From JBBSEZ01 sp038239195 (GTDB taxonomy: Bacteria > Planctomycetota > Planctomycetia > Gemmatales > Gemmataceae): a stretch of DNA of 23,913 bases. Location: assembly GCA_038239195.1 (NCBI GenBank), contig JBBSEZ010000113.1:1-23913 (forward strand), in the 5' to 3' direction. The number at the start of each line of letters is the position of its first letter. Positions within the stretch are counted from its first letter, which is position 1. The translations under genes were made by a program, and so were the position numbers. The notes beneath the pieces are model-generated. The model was not told the DNA's origin. It made no database searches and worked only from the letters and a program-made list of their open reading frames with translations. This document shows positions 13,129-20,037 of this stretch, in pieces.

Positions 13129-14154
13129 ATGCCCCGGTCGATCGCCGTCGGCGCTCTCCTCCCCCTCGTGCTCGCCCTCGGGCCGGCCCCCGCCGACGAG
13201 CGCCCCGCCCCGCTCCCCTGGGTCACGTACGAGGGCAAGGCCGGGCCCGGGAAAGGCAAGCACGTCGTGCTGGTCAGCGGCGACGAGGAGTATCGTTCCG
13301 AGGAGGCGCTGCCCCAGCTCGCCAAGATACTGGCCACGCACCACGGCTTCCGCTGTACCGTGCTGTTCGCCATCGACCCCAAGGACGGGACGATCTCCCC
13401 TAACGTGAACAACAACATTCCAGGCCTCGAGGCGCTGAAGAAGGCCGGCCTGATGGTCATCGCCACGCGCTTCCGCAACCTCCCCGACGATCAGATGAAA
13501 CACGTGGTCGATTACGTCGAGTCGGGCAAGCCGATCGTCGGCCTGCGCACGGCGACGCACGCCTTCTCCATTCCCGGCGGCAAGACCTACTCGAAGTACA
13601 GCTGGAACAACCGCGATTGGCCCGGCGGGTTTGGGCGACAAGTGCTGGGCGAGACGTGGGTCAACCACCACGGCCATCACGGCAAGGAGAGCACCCGCGG
13701 CCTGCTGGCCAAGGGCGCCGAGGGCCATCCCATCCTCAAGGGCATCAAGGACGGCGACGTCTGGGGGCCCTCCGACGTCTACACGGTCATCCTTCCGCTA
13801 CCGGGCGACAGCAAGGCCCTGGTGATGGGGCAGGTGCTGGAAGGCATGAAGCCTGGAGACAAGCCCCTGGTCGGGAAAAAGAACGACCCGATGATGCCCG
13901 TCGCCTGGGTCAAGACCTACACCGCCGGGGGCAAGAAGGGGCGCGTCTTCACCACGACGATGGGCGCCTCGCAGGACCTCCAGAGCGAGGGCCTGCGCCG
14001 GCTGCTCGTCAACGCCTGCTACTGGGCGGTGGGCCTGGAGGCGAGCATCCCCGAGAAGTCCAAGGTGGACGTCGTCGGGGCCTACTCGCCGCTGCCGTTC
14101 CGCTTCGGCGGGGCCAAGAAGGGCGTCAAGCCGAGCGACCTGGCGGACAAGTAG
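13129..14154 (+). CDS. Secreted ThuA-like domain protein
   Basis: A 341-residue exported protein. Residues 1 to about 22 form a signal peptide (SIAVGALLPLVLALGPAPA, likely cut before DE). The rest is a ThuA-like, glutamine-amidotransferase-type fold. It starts HVVLVSGDEEYRSEEALPQ near 45, then has VNNNIPGLEALKKAGLMV, the GLRTATHAF segment and a His-rich stretch (VNHHGHHGKES). The family is abundant in planctomycetes and often linked to sugar metabolism, but most members are uncharacterised, and no class-I amidotransferase Cys is visible at the nucleophile elbow. GAAAGGA lies 8 nt before the ATG at 13129-13131, favouring it over the ATG nine bases earlier. Confidence 0.88.
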   Translation: MPRSIAVGALLPLVLALGPAPADERPAPLPWVTYEGKAGPGKGKHVVLVSGDEEYRSEEALPQLAKILATHHGFRCTVLFAIDPKDGTISPNVNNNIPGLEALKKAGLMVIATRFRNLPDDQMKHVVDYVESGKPIVGLRTATHAFSIPGGKTYSKYSWNNRDWPGGFGRQVLGETWVNHHGHHGKESTRGLLAKGAEGHPILKGIKDGDVWGPSDVYTVILPLPGDSKALVMGQVLEGMKPGDKPLVGKKNDPMMPVAWVKTYTAGGKKGRVFTTTMGASQDLQSEGLRRLLVNACYWAVGLEASIPEKSKVDVVGAYSPLPFRFGGAKKGVKPSDLADK

Positions 14155-14242
14155 CCGGGCGCAGCCCGCGATTTGCTGCGTCGTCCACGGCGAGCTCGCA
14201 CCGCGCCGCTCGCCAGGCCGCGGCTTCACAAGCCCGGCCCCG

Positions 14243-14908
14243 TCAGCCCTGCGCGGCGGCGCCGAGACGTCTTCGCAGGAAGGCCACGGCTAGGCGCATG
14301 GCGTCCTGGGCGATGGCCGGGCTGAACGCGTGGCCCTCGCCCGGGTAGAGGACCGTTTCGCACGGCTGGCCGCCGGCCTCGAGCGCGTCCCGGAGTCGCG
14401 CCGCCTCGCTGACCGGAACGATCAGGTCCGCCTCCCCGTGCAAGATCAGCACGGGAGGCATGCGCCCCAGGGCGCCGGCCAGCGGGGCCGGCAGCCCGCC
14501 CGAGCACTCGACGACTGCGCCCACGCGCCGGTCGCGCGCCGCCACGGCCACGGCCAGGTAACCGCCGAGAGAGAAGCCGACGAGGCCGACGGGCCGAGCC
14601 CGGCCTGTCGGCCCGACAGCGGCGTGGGCGAGGACCGTCTCCACGCGCCGCGCCCAACCGAGGAACTGCGTCAGGTCGGTGACTTCGCGCGCGGGGCGAG
14701 GGCCGCCAAAGTACTCTACCAGGAAGACGACGAGCCCGTGCCCGGCCAGTTCGCGGGCCAGCGGCCGATACCGGGGGCCCCCTTGAACCAGCCCGTCGCG
14801 CCCGTGCAAGAGGAGCACGGCGGGACCGTCCGCTTCTTCCCCCGGCTCGTAGCGCTCGCCGGCGACGTCGGCCAACGAGAACGCGGATTGATGAACCTCG
14901 GCGGCCAT
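14243..14908 (-). CDS. Dienelactone-hydrolase-like alpha/beta hydrolase
   Basis: A 221-residue alpha/beta hydrolase. The catalytic triad is visible: Ser113 in GFSLGG, Asp161 in HGEADLIVP and His193 in GEGHAF. The oxyanion-side HGRDG lies at 35-39. It resembles the dienelactone hydrolase family, although true dienelactone hydrolases use Cys as nucleophile; the Ser here points to a general esterase or lactonase. No signal peptide is seen, so it is cytoplasmic. GAGG lies about 8 nt before the ATG. It starts 35 bp after the Cys-rich protein gene on the same strand and ends 88 bp from the convergent ThuA gene. The substrate is unknown. Confidence 0.85.
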   Translation of the reverse strand: MAAEVHQSAFSLADVAGERYEPGEEADGPAVLLLHGRDGLVQGGPRYRPLARELAGHGLVVFLVEYFGGPRPAREVTDLTQFLGWARRVETVLAHAAVGPTGRARPVGLVGFSLGGYLAVAVAARDRRVGAVVECSGGLPAPLAGALGRMPPVLILHGEADLIVPVSEAARLRDALEAGGQPCETVLYPGEGHAFSPAIAQDAMRLAVAFLRRRLGAAAQG

Positions 14909-14943
14909 CTCGATACCTCGGCTGTGGGGGCCCTTCCCGCACG

Positions 14944-15192
14944 TCAGCGCGGGCGGAAGAGGGCGTCGGTGCCCAGGTCGATCAGGCTGGCGGTGCGCTG
15001 GGCCTCGCGCTCGCGGCGACATCGGTCGCAAACGAGAGTGCCCTCGATCTCCTTGAGGTGTTTGGCGCACGCTGGGCCGAAACACACGTCGCACTCGGGG
15101 TAGGCCCAGGTGTCCCGGTCCGCCGGGTCGGGCTTCCACAGAGGCTGGAGCACGGCCCCGCAACCATCAACCCCGCATTTGACGGCAGGCAT
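14944..15192 (-). CDS. Small Cys-rich, probably zinc-binding protein
   Basis: An 82-residue protein with three Cys clusters: Cys6 and Cys11 (KCGVDGCGA), then CDVC at 34-37 with Cys42 and His45 (ACAKHL), and CDRC at 55-58. This spacing suggests one or two structural zinc sites. The C-terminus is a helix rich in Arg and Glu. No named family was recognised. AAAGGGG precedes the ATG. It lies 62 bp past the thioredoxin gene and upstream of the hydrolase on the same strand, so the set may be co-transcribed. A role in binding protein or nucleic acid is possible but not shown. Confidence 0.7.
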   Translation of the reverse strand: MPAVKCGVDGCGAVLQPLWKPDPADRDTWAYPECDVCFGPACAKHLKEIEGTLVCDRCRREREAQRTASLIDLGTDALFRPR

Positions 15193-15232
15193 GACAGGCC
15201 CCTTTGCGCCAGGCGTTGTTCTTTTCTCCAGG

Positions 15233-15252
15233 GGCCACCAGGCCCGGTGGCC
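15233..15252 (-). terminator. Hairpin just after the thioredoxin gene
   Basis: GGCCACC (15233-15239) and GGTGGCC (15246-15252) form a perfect 7-bp stem with a 6-nt loop, two bases past the thioredoxin stop. In the transcribed direction an A-rich rather than U-rich stretch follows, so it may be only an attenuating or stabilising stem. Confidence 0.3.
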
Positions 15253-15254
15253 GC

Positions 15255-15587
15255 TCAACCTTCGGGCGCGACGAGGGCGTCGAGGCCCTCGCGCGCTTCC
15301 GCCACCGATGGGCGCACCGCCTGGCGGACGACGAGCCCATCGCGGAGAAAGACGAGCGTCGGCCACAACTTGACGCGGTAAGAGCGCCCCAGCGGCTTGC
15401 CCTTGCCGTCTTCCACGCGGACGTGGCGCACGCCCGGTCGCTCGGCGAGGAGGGCGGCAAGGTGGGGGCGTAGGGCGGCACAGTAGCCGCACCACTCGGC
15501 CCCGAACTCGAGGACTACCGGGCCCGGCCAGCGGTCCACCTCGGCGCGGGTCAGCTCGCGGCCCTCTTCTTGCCCCTCGACTCCCAC
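15255..15587 (-). CDS. Thioredoxin-fold protein
   Basis: A 110-residue cytoplasmic thioredoxin. The redox motif WCGYC puts the active cysteines at 33 and 36, and the cis-Pro lies at 76 in LWPTLVFLRDG. The usual WCGPC is changed to WCGYC, which should shift redox potential toward disulfide exchange rather than strong reduction. The GTG start lies three bases after the DksA-like stop, so translation is probably coupled; a G-rich stretch (GGCGGGG) upstream may act as binding site. No signal peptide or membrane segment is seen. It would be expected to reduce or repair cysteines, perhaps including the zinc cysteines encoded on both sides. Confidence 0.88.
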   Translation of the reverse strand: MGVEGQEEGRELTRAEVDRWPGPVVLEFGAEWCGYCAALRPHLAALLAERPGVRHVRVEDGKGKPLGRSYRVKLWPTLVFLRDGLVVRQAVRPSVAEAREGLDALVAPEG

Positions 15588-15590
15588 GAA

Positions 15591-16214
15591 TCACCCCGCC
15601 TTCTCGCCCCCGCCCGGGTCGTCCATCGTCCGCTCGGGCTCGGCGTCATCGTTTGGCCCCTTCCGGCGCGGCGCGATCGGCCGCTCGTGGGCCTGGGGCG
15701 TCGCGCCGGGCGGGACCGTCTCGGCGCCGGTGTTCGGCGCCTCGGCGGGGCGCGGCAGTTGGGGGCCTGGCAGGGCCATCTCCTGGTGCGACCCGTTCGA
15801 GCTCTTCGCCCTCACCCGATCCCCCTGGCCCAGGTCCACGCCTTCTTCGCGCTCGAAGCGCTCCGCGCAGGCGACGCAACGGCTGGCGTAGGGCAGCGCC
15901 TGGAGTCGGCCCTCCGGGAGGTCGCGGCCGCACTCCTCGCAGCGGCCGAACGTTCCGGCGTCGAGCCGGTCGAGGGCCGCCGAGATGGCGCCGAGAACCT
16001 GCTGCTCGTTCTGGAGCAAGCCGGCGGCCACCTCCTGCTCGAAATTGTTGTTGGCCAGGTCGGCGAGGTGCATCGGCGCGTTCGAGAGGTTGCCGCTGGC
16101 GTCGCCCCCGGTGCCCCGGAGCGCCTCGTCGCGCAGCCCCGCGACGTCGCCGTTGAGGCGCTTGCCCATCTCCAGCAGGCGCTCCCGATGGGCCTGGGCC
16201 TGTTGCTCGGTCAT
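15591..16214 (-). CDS. DksA/TraR-type zinc-finger regulator with a disordered tail
   Basis: A 207-residue protein. Residues 1 to about 90 form the helical hairpin (MHLADLANNNFEQEVAAG and LLQNEQQVLGAISAALDRL). A four-Cys zinc finger follows: CEEC at 92-95 and CVAC at 113-116. DksA/TraR proteins enter the secondary channel of RNA polymerase and adjust transcription during stress. The tip residues differ from enterobacterial DksA, so ppGpp dependence is unclear. From about 130 the protein has a long Pro/Gly/acidic tail with no fold, not found in classical DksA. GGGAG precedes the ATG. It is the first gene of a tight pair with thioredoxin. Confidence 0.9.
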   Translation of the reverse strand: MTEQQAQAHRERLLEMGKRLNGDVAGLRDEALRGTGGDASGNLSNAPMHLADLANNNFEQEVAAGLLQNEQQVLGAISAALDRLDAGTFGRCEECGRDLPEGRLQALPYASRCVACAERFEREEGVDLGQGDRVRAKSSNGSHQEMALPGPQLPRPAEAPNTGAETVPPGATPQAHERPIAPRRKGPNDDAEPERTMDDPGGGEKAG

Positions 16215-16240
16215 CGCTCTTCTCCCGTATCCGGTTTGTC

Positions 16241-16648
16241 CTACTCGGGTGGTGCGCCGACGGTGCTGTCCCCGGGGTGCGCCCCTCCCGGCCGAAGGTG
16301 AGGGCCCCGCCGCCCGCCGCTGGCGCGCTTCTCGGCGGGGGAACCGCCCACGGCACCACCCGCGCCGCCCGCGTAGGGCGGCCCGCCTTCGTCCTCGCCC
16401 GCGCTGTCCAGAACGCCGCTGCCCAGCGCGTCATCCAGATCGACGTCTTCCGGGTCGCCGTGCCCGACGTTGGTCCCGGCCAGCCCGCCGGAAGCGGTCC
16501 CTCCCCCCGGCGTCCCGGCGGCGTGGCGGTCGCCCGCCCGCTCCGGGACGTCGCGCTCCTCGCCCTCTTCAGACCAGCCCAGGTCGGTCATGGGGATTTC
16601 GACCGGGCCCCCGGCGCCCTCTGAACGGTCCGCATCGCGCTTCGCCAT
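16241..16648 (-). CDS. Hypothetical acidic, disordered protein
   Basis: A 135-residue protein of no recognised family. It starts MAKRDADRSEGAGG, then PVEIPMTDLGWSEEGEERDV, followed by a Gly-rich acidic stretch with GTNVGHGDPEDVDLDDALGS and PPYAGGAGGAVGGSPAEKRA, and a basic end. It has no Cys and no membrane segment, and is probably disordered in solution. AAGGA lies a suitable distance before the ATG. The frame is open further upstream, but that part is not protein-like and the start used here fits the site. It lies just upstream of the DksA-like gene on the same strand (26-bp gap), so a role in the same stress response is possible. Confidence 0.6.
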   Translation of the reverse strand: MAKRDADRSEGAGGPVEIPMTDLGWSEEGEERDVPERAGDRHAAGTPGGGTASGGLAGTNVGHGDPEDVDLDDALGSGVLDSAGEDEGGPPYAGGAGGAVGGSPAEKRASGGRRGPHLRPGGAHPGDSTVGAPPE

Positions 16649-16734
16649 GGCTCTTCCTTCTTTGTTCTCGCGGGGCGATCCCACGAGGCGGCATGCGAAC
16701 CTCATGCCACCCCGGCGTTCCGGGCCCCGCGCCC

Positions 16735-17076
16735 TTACCGGAGGCCGGCCTGGCGGTGGGCCTCGGTAAGCCCCTTCTCGGCGATGGGAAGGGATACGCT
16801 TATGCCCCGTTCGCGCAGGCGTTCCTGCACGTGCAGGAAGGTGGCGCCTGGCCAGAGGCGGGCCAATGCCTCCTCCACGGGCCGCGCCTCGCCGAGGATG
16901 GCTTCGTGCCGGGGCTCGTCGTCTCGAGGGGCGCGAGTACCACTCGCTTTCGGGAGTGGGCCCCATTTCCGATGGTGAAGGAGTGCGTTCGCTCGACCGC
17001 CATCCGAACGGGGCAAGCAGGGCGTCCAGAACGGGGCGCGGGGGCGACTTTCACCTCCGCACCTCGAAGACCTCAT
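16735..17076 (-). CDS. Small hypothetical protein, possibly frameshifted
   Basis: The last 60 or so residues look genuinely coded, with strong third-position GC: EAILGEARPVEEALARLWPG, then FLHVQERLRERGISVSLPIA and EKGLTEAHRQAGLR. The first 45 residues in this frame (MRSSRCGGES onward) do not. A better N-terminus (MGPTPESEWYSRP, ATG at 16964-16966) sits in another frame, and the two join near 16925-16935. The gene may thus be frameshifted, or there may be a base error in the assembly. An in-frame GTG at 16876-16878 could give a 47-residue form. The long form overlaps the STAS gene by 26 bp. No family was recognised. Confidence 0.4.
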   Translation of the reverse strand: MRSSRCGGESRPRAPFWTPCLPRSDGGRANALLHHRKWGPLPKASGTRAPRDDEPRHEAILGEARPVEEALARLWPGATFLHVQERLRERGISVSLPIAEKGLTEAHRQAGLR

Positions 17077-17374
17077 TCAACCGCGTCACCGCGAAGACCT
17101 CGGCCACGAAGGGGCGGACGTTGAACAGGCGGAGTTGCTTGCCCTCGGCGAGCAGCCGCCTGCGCAGCCGGAGCAGCAGCGAGAGCCCGGCAGCGGTGAT
17201 GATCTCGACGTCCCCGCAGTCGAGGCTCAACTCCTGCTCCGCGCACCGCTCGACCAGGCGGAACACCTCCTCGCTCGTCACGTCGAGGGGGCGCAGGCGG
17301 ACGGGCGTGCCGGTCGGCTCCCGGCGCGCGGAGGCAACGTAGCAAGGTACAGGAAGCGCTTCGAGGAGGTTCAT
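17051..17374 (-). CDS. STAS-domain protein (anti-sigma factor antagonist type)
   Basis: A 107-residue STAS-domain protein. The fold signature is clear: LDCGDVEIITAAGLSLLLRL at 51-70, GKQLRLFNVRPFVAEVF at 78-94, and a final RLNEVFEV. In SpoIIAA-type antagonists the loop reads DSSG, with the second Ser phosphorylated by the anti-sigma kinase. Here it reads TAAG (60-63), so the phosphorylatable Ser is Ala. It should be unable to be switched off at this site, acting as a constitutive binder or using Thr60. AGGAGA precedes the ATG. The HATPase protein encoded 1.4 kb upstream is the obvious possible partner. A membrane transporter origin is excluded by size. Confidence 0.82.
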   Translation of the reverse strand: MNLLEALPVPCYVASARREPTGTPVRLRPLDVTSEEVFRLVERCAEQELSLDCGDVEIITAAGLSLLLRLRRRLLAEGKQLRLFNVRPFVAEVFAVTRLNEVFEVRR

Positions 17375-17530
17375 GGCTCTTCTCTCCTGGGACGGGAAGA
17401 GTGTACTGTATTTTCGTTCACGTTGCGAGAGGAAAACCTCTTCGCGTCCCCAGAAGTAAAGACGAGGCAGCGGGCTCGGCCGACCGCCCGTTTCCGATGG
17501 GCGAGGTTTCAGGGCCCGCGCTTCCGCCCT

Positions 17531-18538
17531 TCACTTTGGGATGAGCGCGTTGGTGTCGTAGGTGTAGGAGTACCCGTCCGTGTCGATCCGTATCTTCTGG
17601 TTGGCCGCGATCGTCCACCCGACGTCGGACGGGTCGAGCTTCACGAACGAGGCGGGCCGGACCGTGCCGGCGTTCTGCGTCCTGGATTGGCCGTTCGTGG
17701 CGGTGTAGGTGACCTGGACGTTGACCGGGTCGCTGCTCGACGGGTTCTGCACGTAGACGTAGTATCCGGTGGACACCAGGAACGACTGCAGGAAAACCGC
17801 GACGGGCGGGGTCAGTCGAGGGAAGGCGACGCCGTAACGCTGCGAGAGGGCCGTGCGCGTTCGCCGCACCTTGGCCTCGGCCTTGTCGGCCTGCTCGCGA
17901 AGCGCCTTCGATTCCGCGGCGGCCTCCGCGAGCGCCGCTTTCATGTCGAGCAACAGGCGCAAGGTCGTCGCGGTGCCGCCCGCGCCGGAAGGGAGCCGAT
18001 CGAACAGCGCCGCCGCCTTGATGCACAGGTCCGACATTTCTCGACAGCACTCGATGGCCTCGGGGTCTACCTCGCTCGTCGGCATCTCGTCCATCCGGCT
18101 GGCGACCTGCCTCAGGGAGATGGCGGCCCGGCCGAAGTCCATCTTCTTGTCCGAGGCGTTGGCCAGCGCCGTCGTGAAGTACAAAGACCTGATCCCATCC
18201 CAGTAGGCGAAGGTGCGCTCTTTGGACGGGCCCGGTTTCGGGGTGGCGCGGTCCCAGGGCCCTCGGCTTGTGCCTTGCGGCCCCCCGACCGTGTCTTGCG
18301 GCCCTCCGTGGAGCAACCTCTTCCCGGCATCGGTCTGGAACAGCGCGAACGCCCCGCCGAGGAAGACGACCAGCAGCAGAACGAAGACCACCACCACGCC
18401 GGCGCCCGAGTTGGGTTGCGCCGCGACGTGCGGCGGCGCCTCCCTGCGAACCGCGGCCATCGGGTGGCCGCAGTTCGGGCAACGCGGCACTCGCTCGGAG
18501 ATCTGCTGGTAGCAGGCCGGGCACGAAATCAAAGCCAT
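17531..18538 (-). CDS. Zinc-ribbon membrane protein with a C-terminal beta domain
   Basis: A 335-residue protein of unknown role. Residues 1-25 form a zinc ribbon (CPAC at 6-9 and CPNC at 20-23). One membrane segment lies at about 46-68 (VVVVFVLLLVVFLGGAFALF). The remainder should be outside the cytoplasm: a helical region, a probable coiled coil (AAAESKALREQADKAEAKVR), and a C-terminal beta-rich domain with repeated Thr/Asn/Tyr (VQVTYTATNGQSRTQNAGTV). ATG 18536-18538 is the likely start, with GGAGG 8 nt upstream. It lies downstream of the receiver-HATPase gene on the same strand. The layout suggests a sensor or envelope-stress protein, but no family was identified. Confidence 0.75.
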   Translation of the reverse strand: MALISCPACYQQISERVPRCPNCGHPMAAVRREAPPHVAAQPNSGAGVVVVFVLLLVVFLGGAFALFQTDAGKRLLHGGPQDTVGGPQGTSRGPWDRATPKPGPSKERTFAYWDGIRSLYFTTALANASDKKMDFGRAAISLRQVASRMDEMPTSEVDPEAIECCREMSDLCIKAAALFDRLPSGAGGTATTLRLLLDMKAALAEAAAESKALREQADKAEAKVRRTRTALSQRYGVAFPRLTPPVAVFLQSFLVSTGYYVYVQNPSSSDPVNVQVTYTATNGQSRTQNAGTVRPASFVKLDPSDVGWTIAANQKIRIDTDGYSYTYDTNALIPK

Positions 18539-18785
18539 CGGAGCGGCCTCCGCTTCGGGTGACGACACCGTTCGACAGGAGAACCGAGGAAGGCCCATCA
18601 TGGGCCCGCCCTCCCGGGCTGTCAACGAAATATACGCCCGCCGCTCTCTCTTTTCTCACCCGCCCCGCGCCGGGAGGTGCGCGTGGGCCCGGGCGGTCCC
18701 TTTCCCCGCTGCGTTCCTGGGCAACAGGGGCAAGCCGCCCTCCGCCGGCCTGCCCGATTACTTCTGTCGGTGGAGCGCGCTGGGG

Positions 18786-19787
18786 TCACACCTCCGGTGG
18801 TCGGGGCGCTTCGCCCTCTCCCTGACCGGCCGCGGGGGCCCAGCGCTTGACCACGGTGATCTCGTTCCCCGCCTCGTTGAAGTGGACTTCGTCCATGAAG
18901 GTCCGGATGAGCAGCAACCCTCGACCGCTCGGCCTCTCCAGGTTGGCAAGGTCCGTCGGGTCGGGTAGCAGCGAACGGTCAAAGCCGGGGCCCTGGTCGC
19001 GCACTACGTAGACGACTTCGGAGCGCGATAGTCGGGCCGTGACGTGGATGCGCCGGTCCCGATAGGGCGGTTGGGCGCACCGTTCCTCGGCGAGCTTCCA
19101 GTAGGTGTCCTGGTCCTGCTCGCGCAGGTCGGAATCGAGCTCGAGGTTGCCGTGGTAGAGCGCGTTGGTCAGCGCCTCGTGCAGCGCAATGCTCGTGTGA
19201 ACCCGGCCGCTCGCCTCTCCCACCTTCATGCCCGCCAGTTCTCTCTGCATTCGCGCCACCAGGGCCCGCACCAGGGCCATGTCGTTCTCCAGGAGGTAGC
19301 GGGCCTCCCGGTGGAGCACGCCCTCCGCCAGCCGTTGGTCGTGATAGTTCGCCTGGGCCGCCTCAAGGACCTGCTCGAGTGTTTCGCAGAGGGCCCCGGC
19401 CAGGCATTTCTTGGGCACGTAACTGGCGGCCCCCCGCCGCAGCGCCTGGAGGGCGACTTCCTCGCTGCCGTGCGCCGTCATCAAGACGACCGGCACGAGC
19501 GGGTGTTGGTTGCCGATGGCAGCGACGAGTTGGAGGCCGTCCATGCCCGGCATTTGCAGGTCGGTGAGGACCAGACTGGGCCTTTCCTGCTTCATCGCGG
19601 CCAGGGCCGTCAGGCCGTTGTCGGCGTACACCACCCTCCAGCCGAGGCACTCCTCGACGATCCCCCCCGCCAGGTGTCGATCGACCAGGGCGTCATCGAC
19701 AACCAGGAGGGTCGTCTTGGGGGTGGATGCCCGCCCGAGCGATCCCGGCCCGGGAGCGCTGTCGTGCCGCGCAAGTTCAGCTGTCAT
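18786..19787 (-). CDS. Response regulator fused to an anti-sigma-type HATPase
   Basis: A 333-residue cytoplasmic protein. Residues about 25-140 form a receiver domain with acidic pocket Asp31/Asp32, phosphoacceptor Asp76 (TDLQMPGMDG), Thr104 and Lys126. Residues about 190-315 form a HATPase_c_2 domain of the RsbW/SpoIIAB type: HEALTNALYHGN with Asn208, VRDQGPGFD near 262-270, and SGRGLLLI near 287-294. A phosphorylation input thus seems joined to an anti-sigma kinase or ATPase output. AAAGGAG precedes the ATG. The STAS protein at 17051 is a plausible target. It could regulate a sigma factor by partner switching; no sigma factor gene is in the window. Confidence 0.9.
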   Translation of the reverse strand: MTAELARHDSAPGPGSLGRASTPKTTLLVVDDALVDRHLAGGIVEECLGWRVVYADNGLTALAAMKQERPSLVLTDLQMPGMDGLQLVAAIGNQHPLVPVVLMTAHGSEEVALQALRRGAASYVPKKCLAGALCETLEQVLEAAQANYHDQRLAEGVLHREARYLLENDMALVRALVARMQRELAGMKVGEASGRVHTSIALHEALTNALYHGNLELDSDLREQDQDTYWKLAEERCAQPPYRDRRIHVTARLSRSEVVYVVRDQGPGFDRSLLPDPTDLANLERPSGRGLLLIRTFMDEVHFNEAGNEITVVKRWAPAAGQGEGEAPRPPEV

Positions 19788-20037
19788 GCTGGCCAGCTCC
19801 TTTCAAAGGTCGGGCCCCAGGGCGGTGAGAGCTTGATTCAACCACTCGATTTCTTGTTCCAGGACGCCATAGGGGGCCCCCGCGCCTGCCAGGTCCCCCT
19901 GCCGGCCCAGGGTTTCTCATCACCGGCATGTCCGTTTTGGGTTGCGTTAGCGTTTTGGAAGCCTTTTACACCGCTAAAGCTACCACTCGGACCTTGGCTT
20001 ATTCGCATGAGGAGTTTTCAATCGCAGCGAAGATCGT
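19788..20037. other. Intergenic stretch of lower GC
   Basis: No gene was found here. GC drops from about 19920 to 20040, including TTTTGGAAGCCTTTTACACC and several AT-rich hexamers. This is the expected promoter area for the minus-strand receiver-HATPase gene. No single promoter could be chosen with confidence. Confidence 0.4.

Noticed and set aside
14155..14242. Terminator in the ThuA/hydrolase convergent gap
   Set aside because: Only a short GGCGAG/CTCGCC stem with a long loop is visible. That is not convincing in DNA of this GC content.
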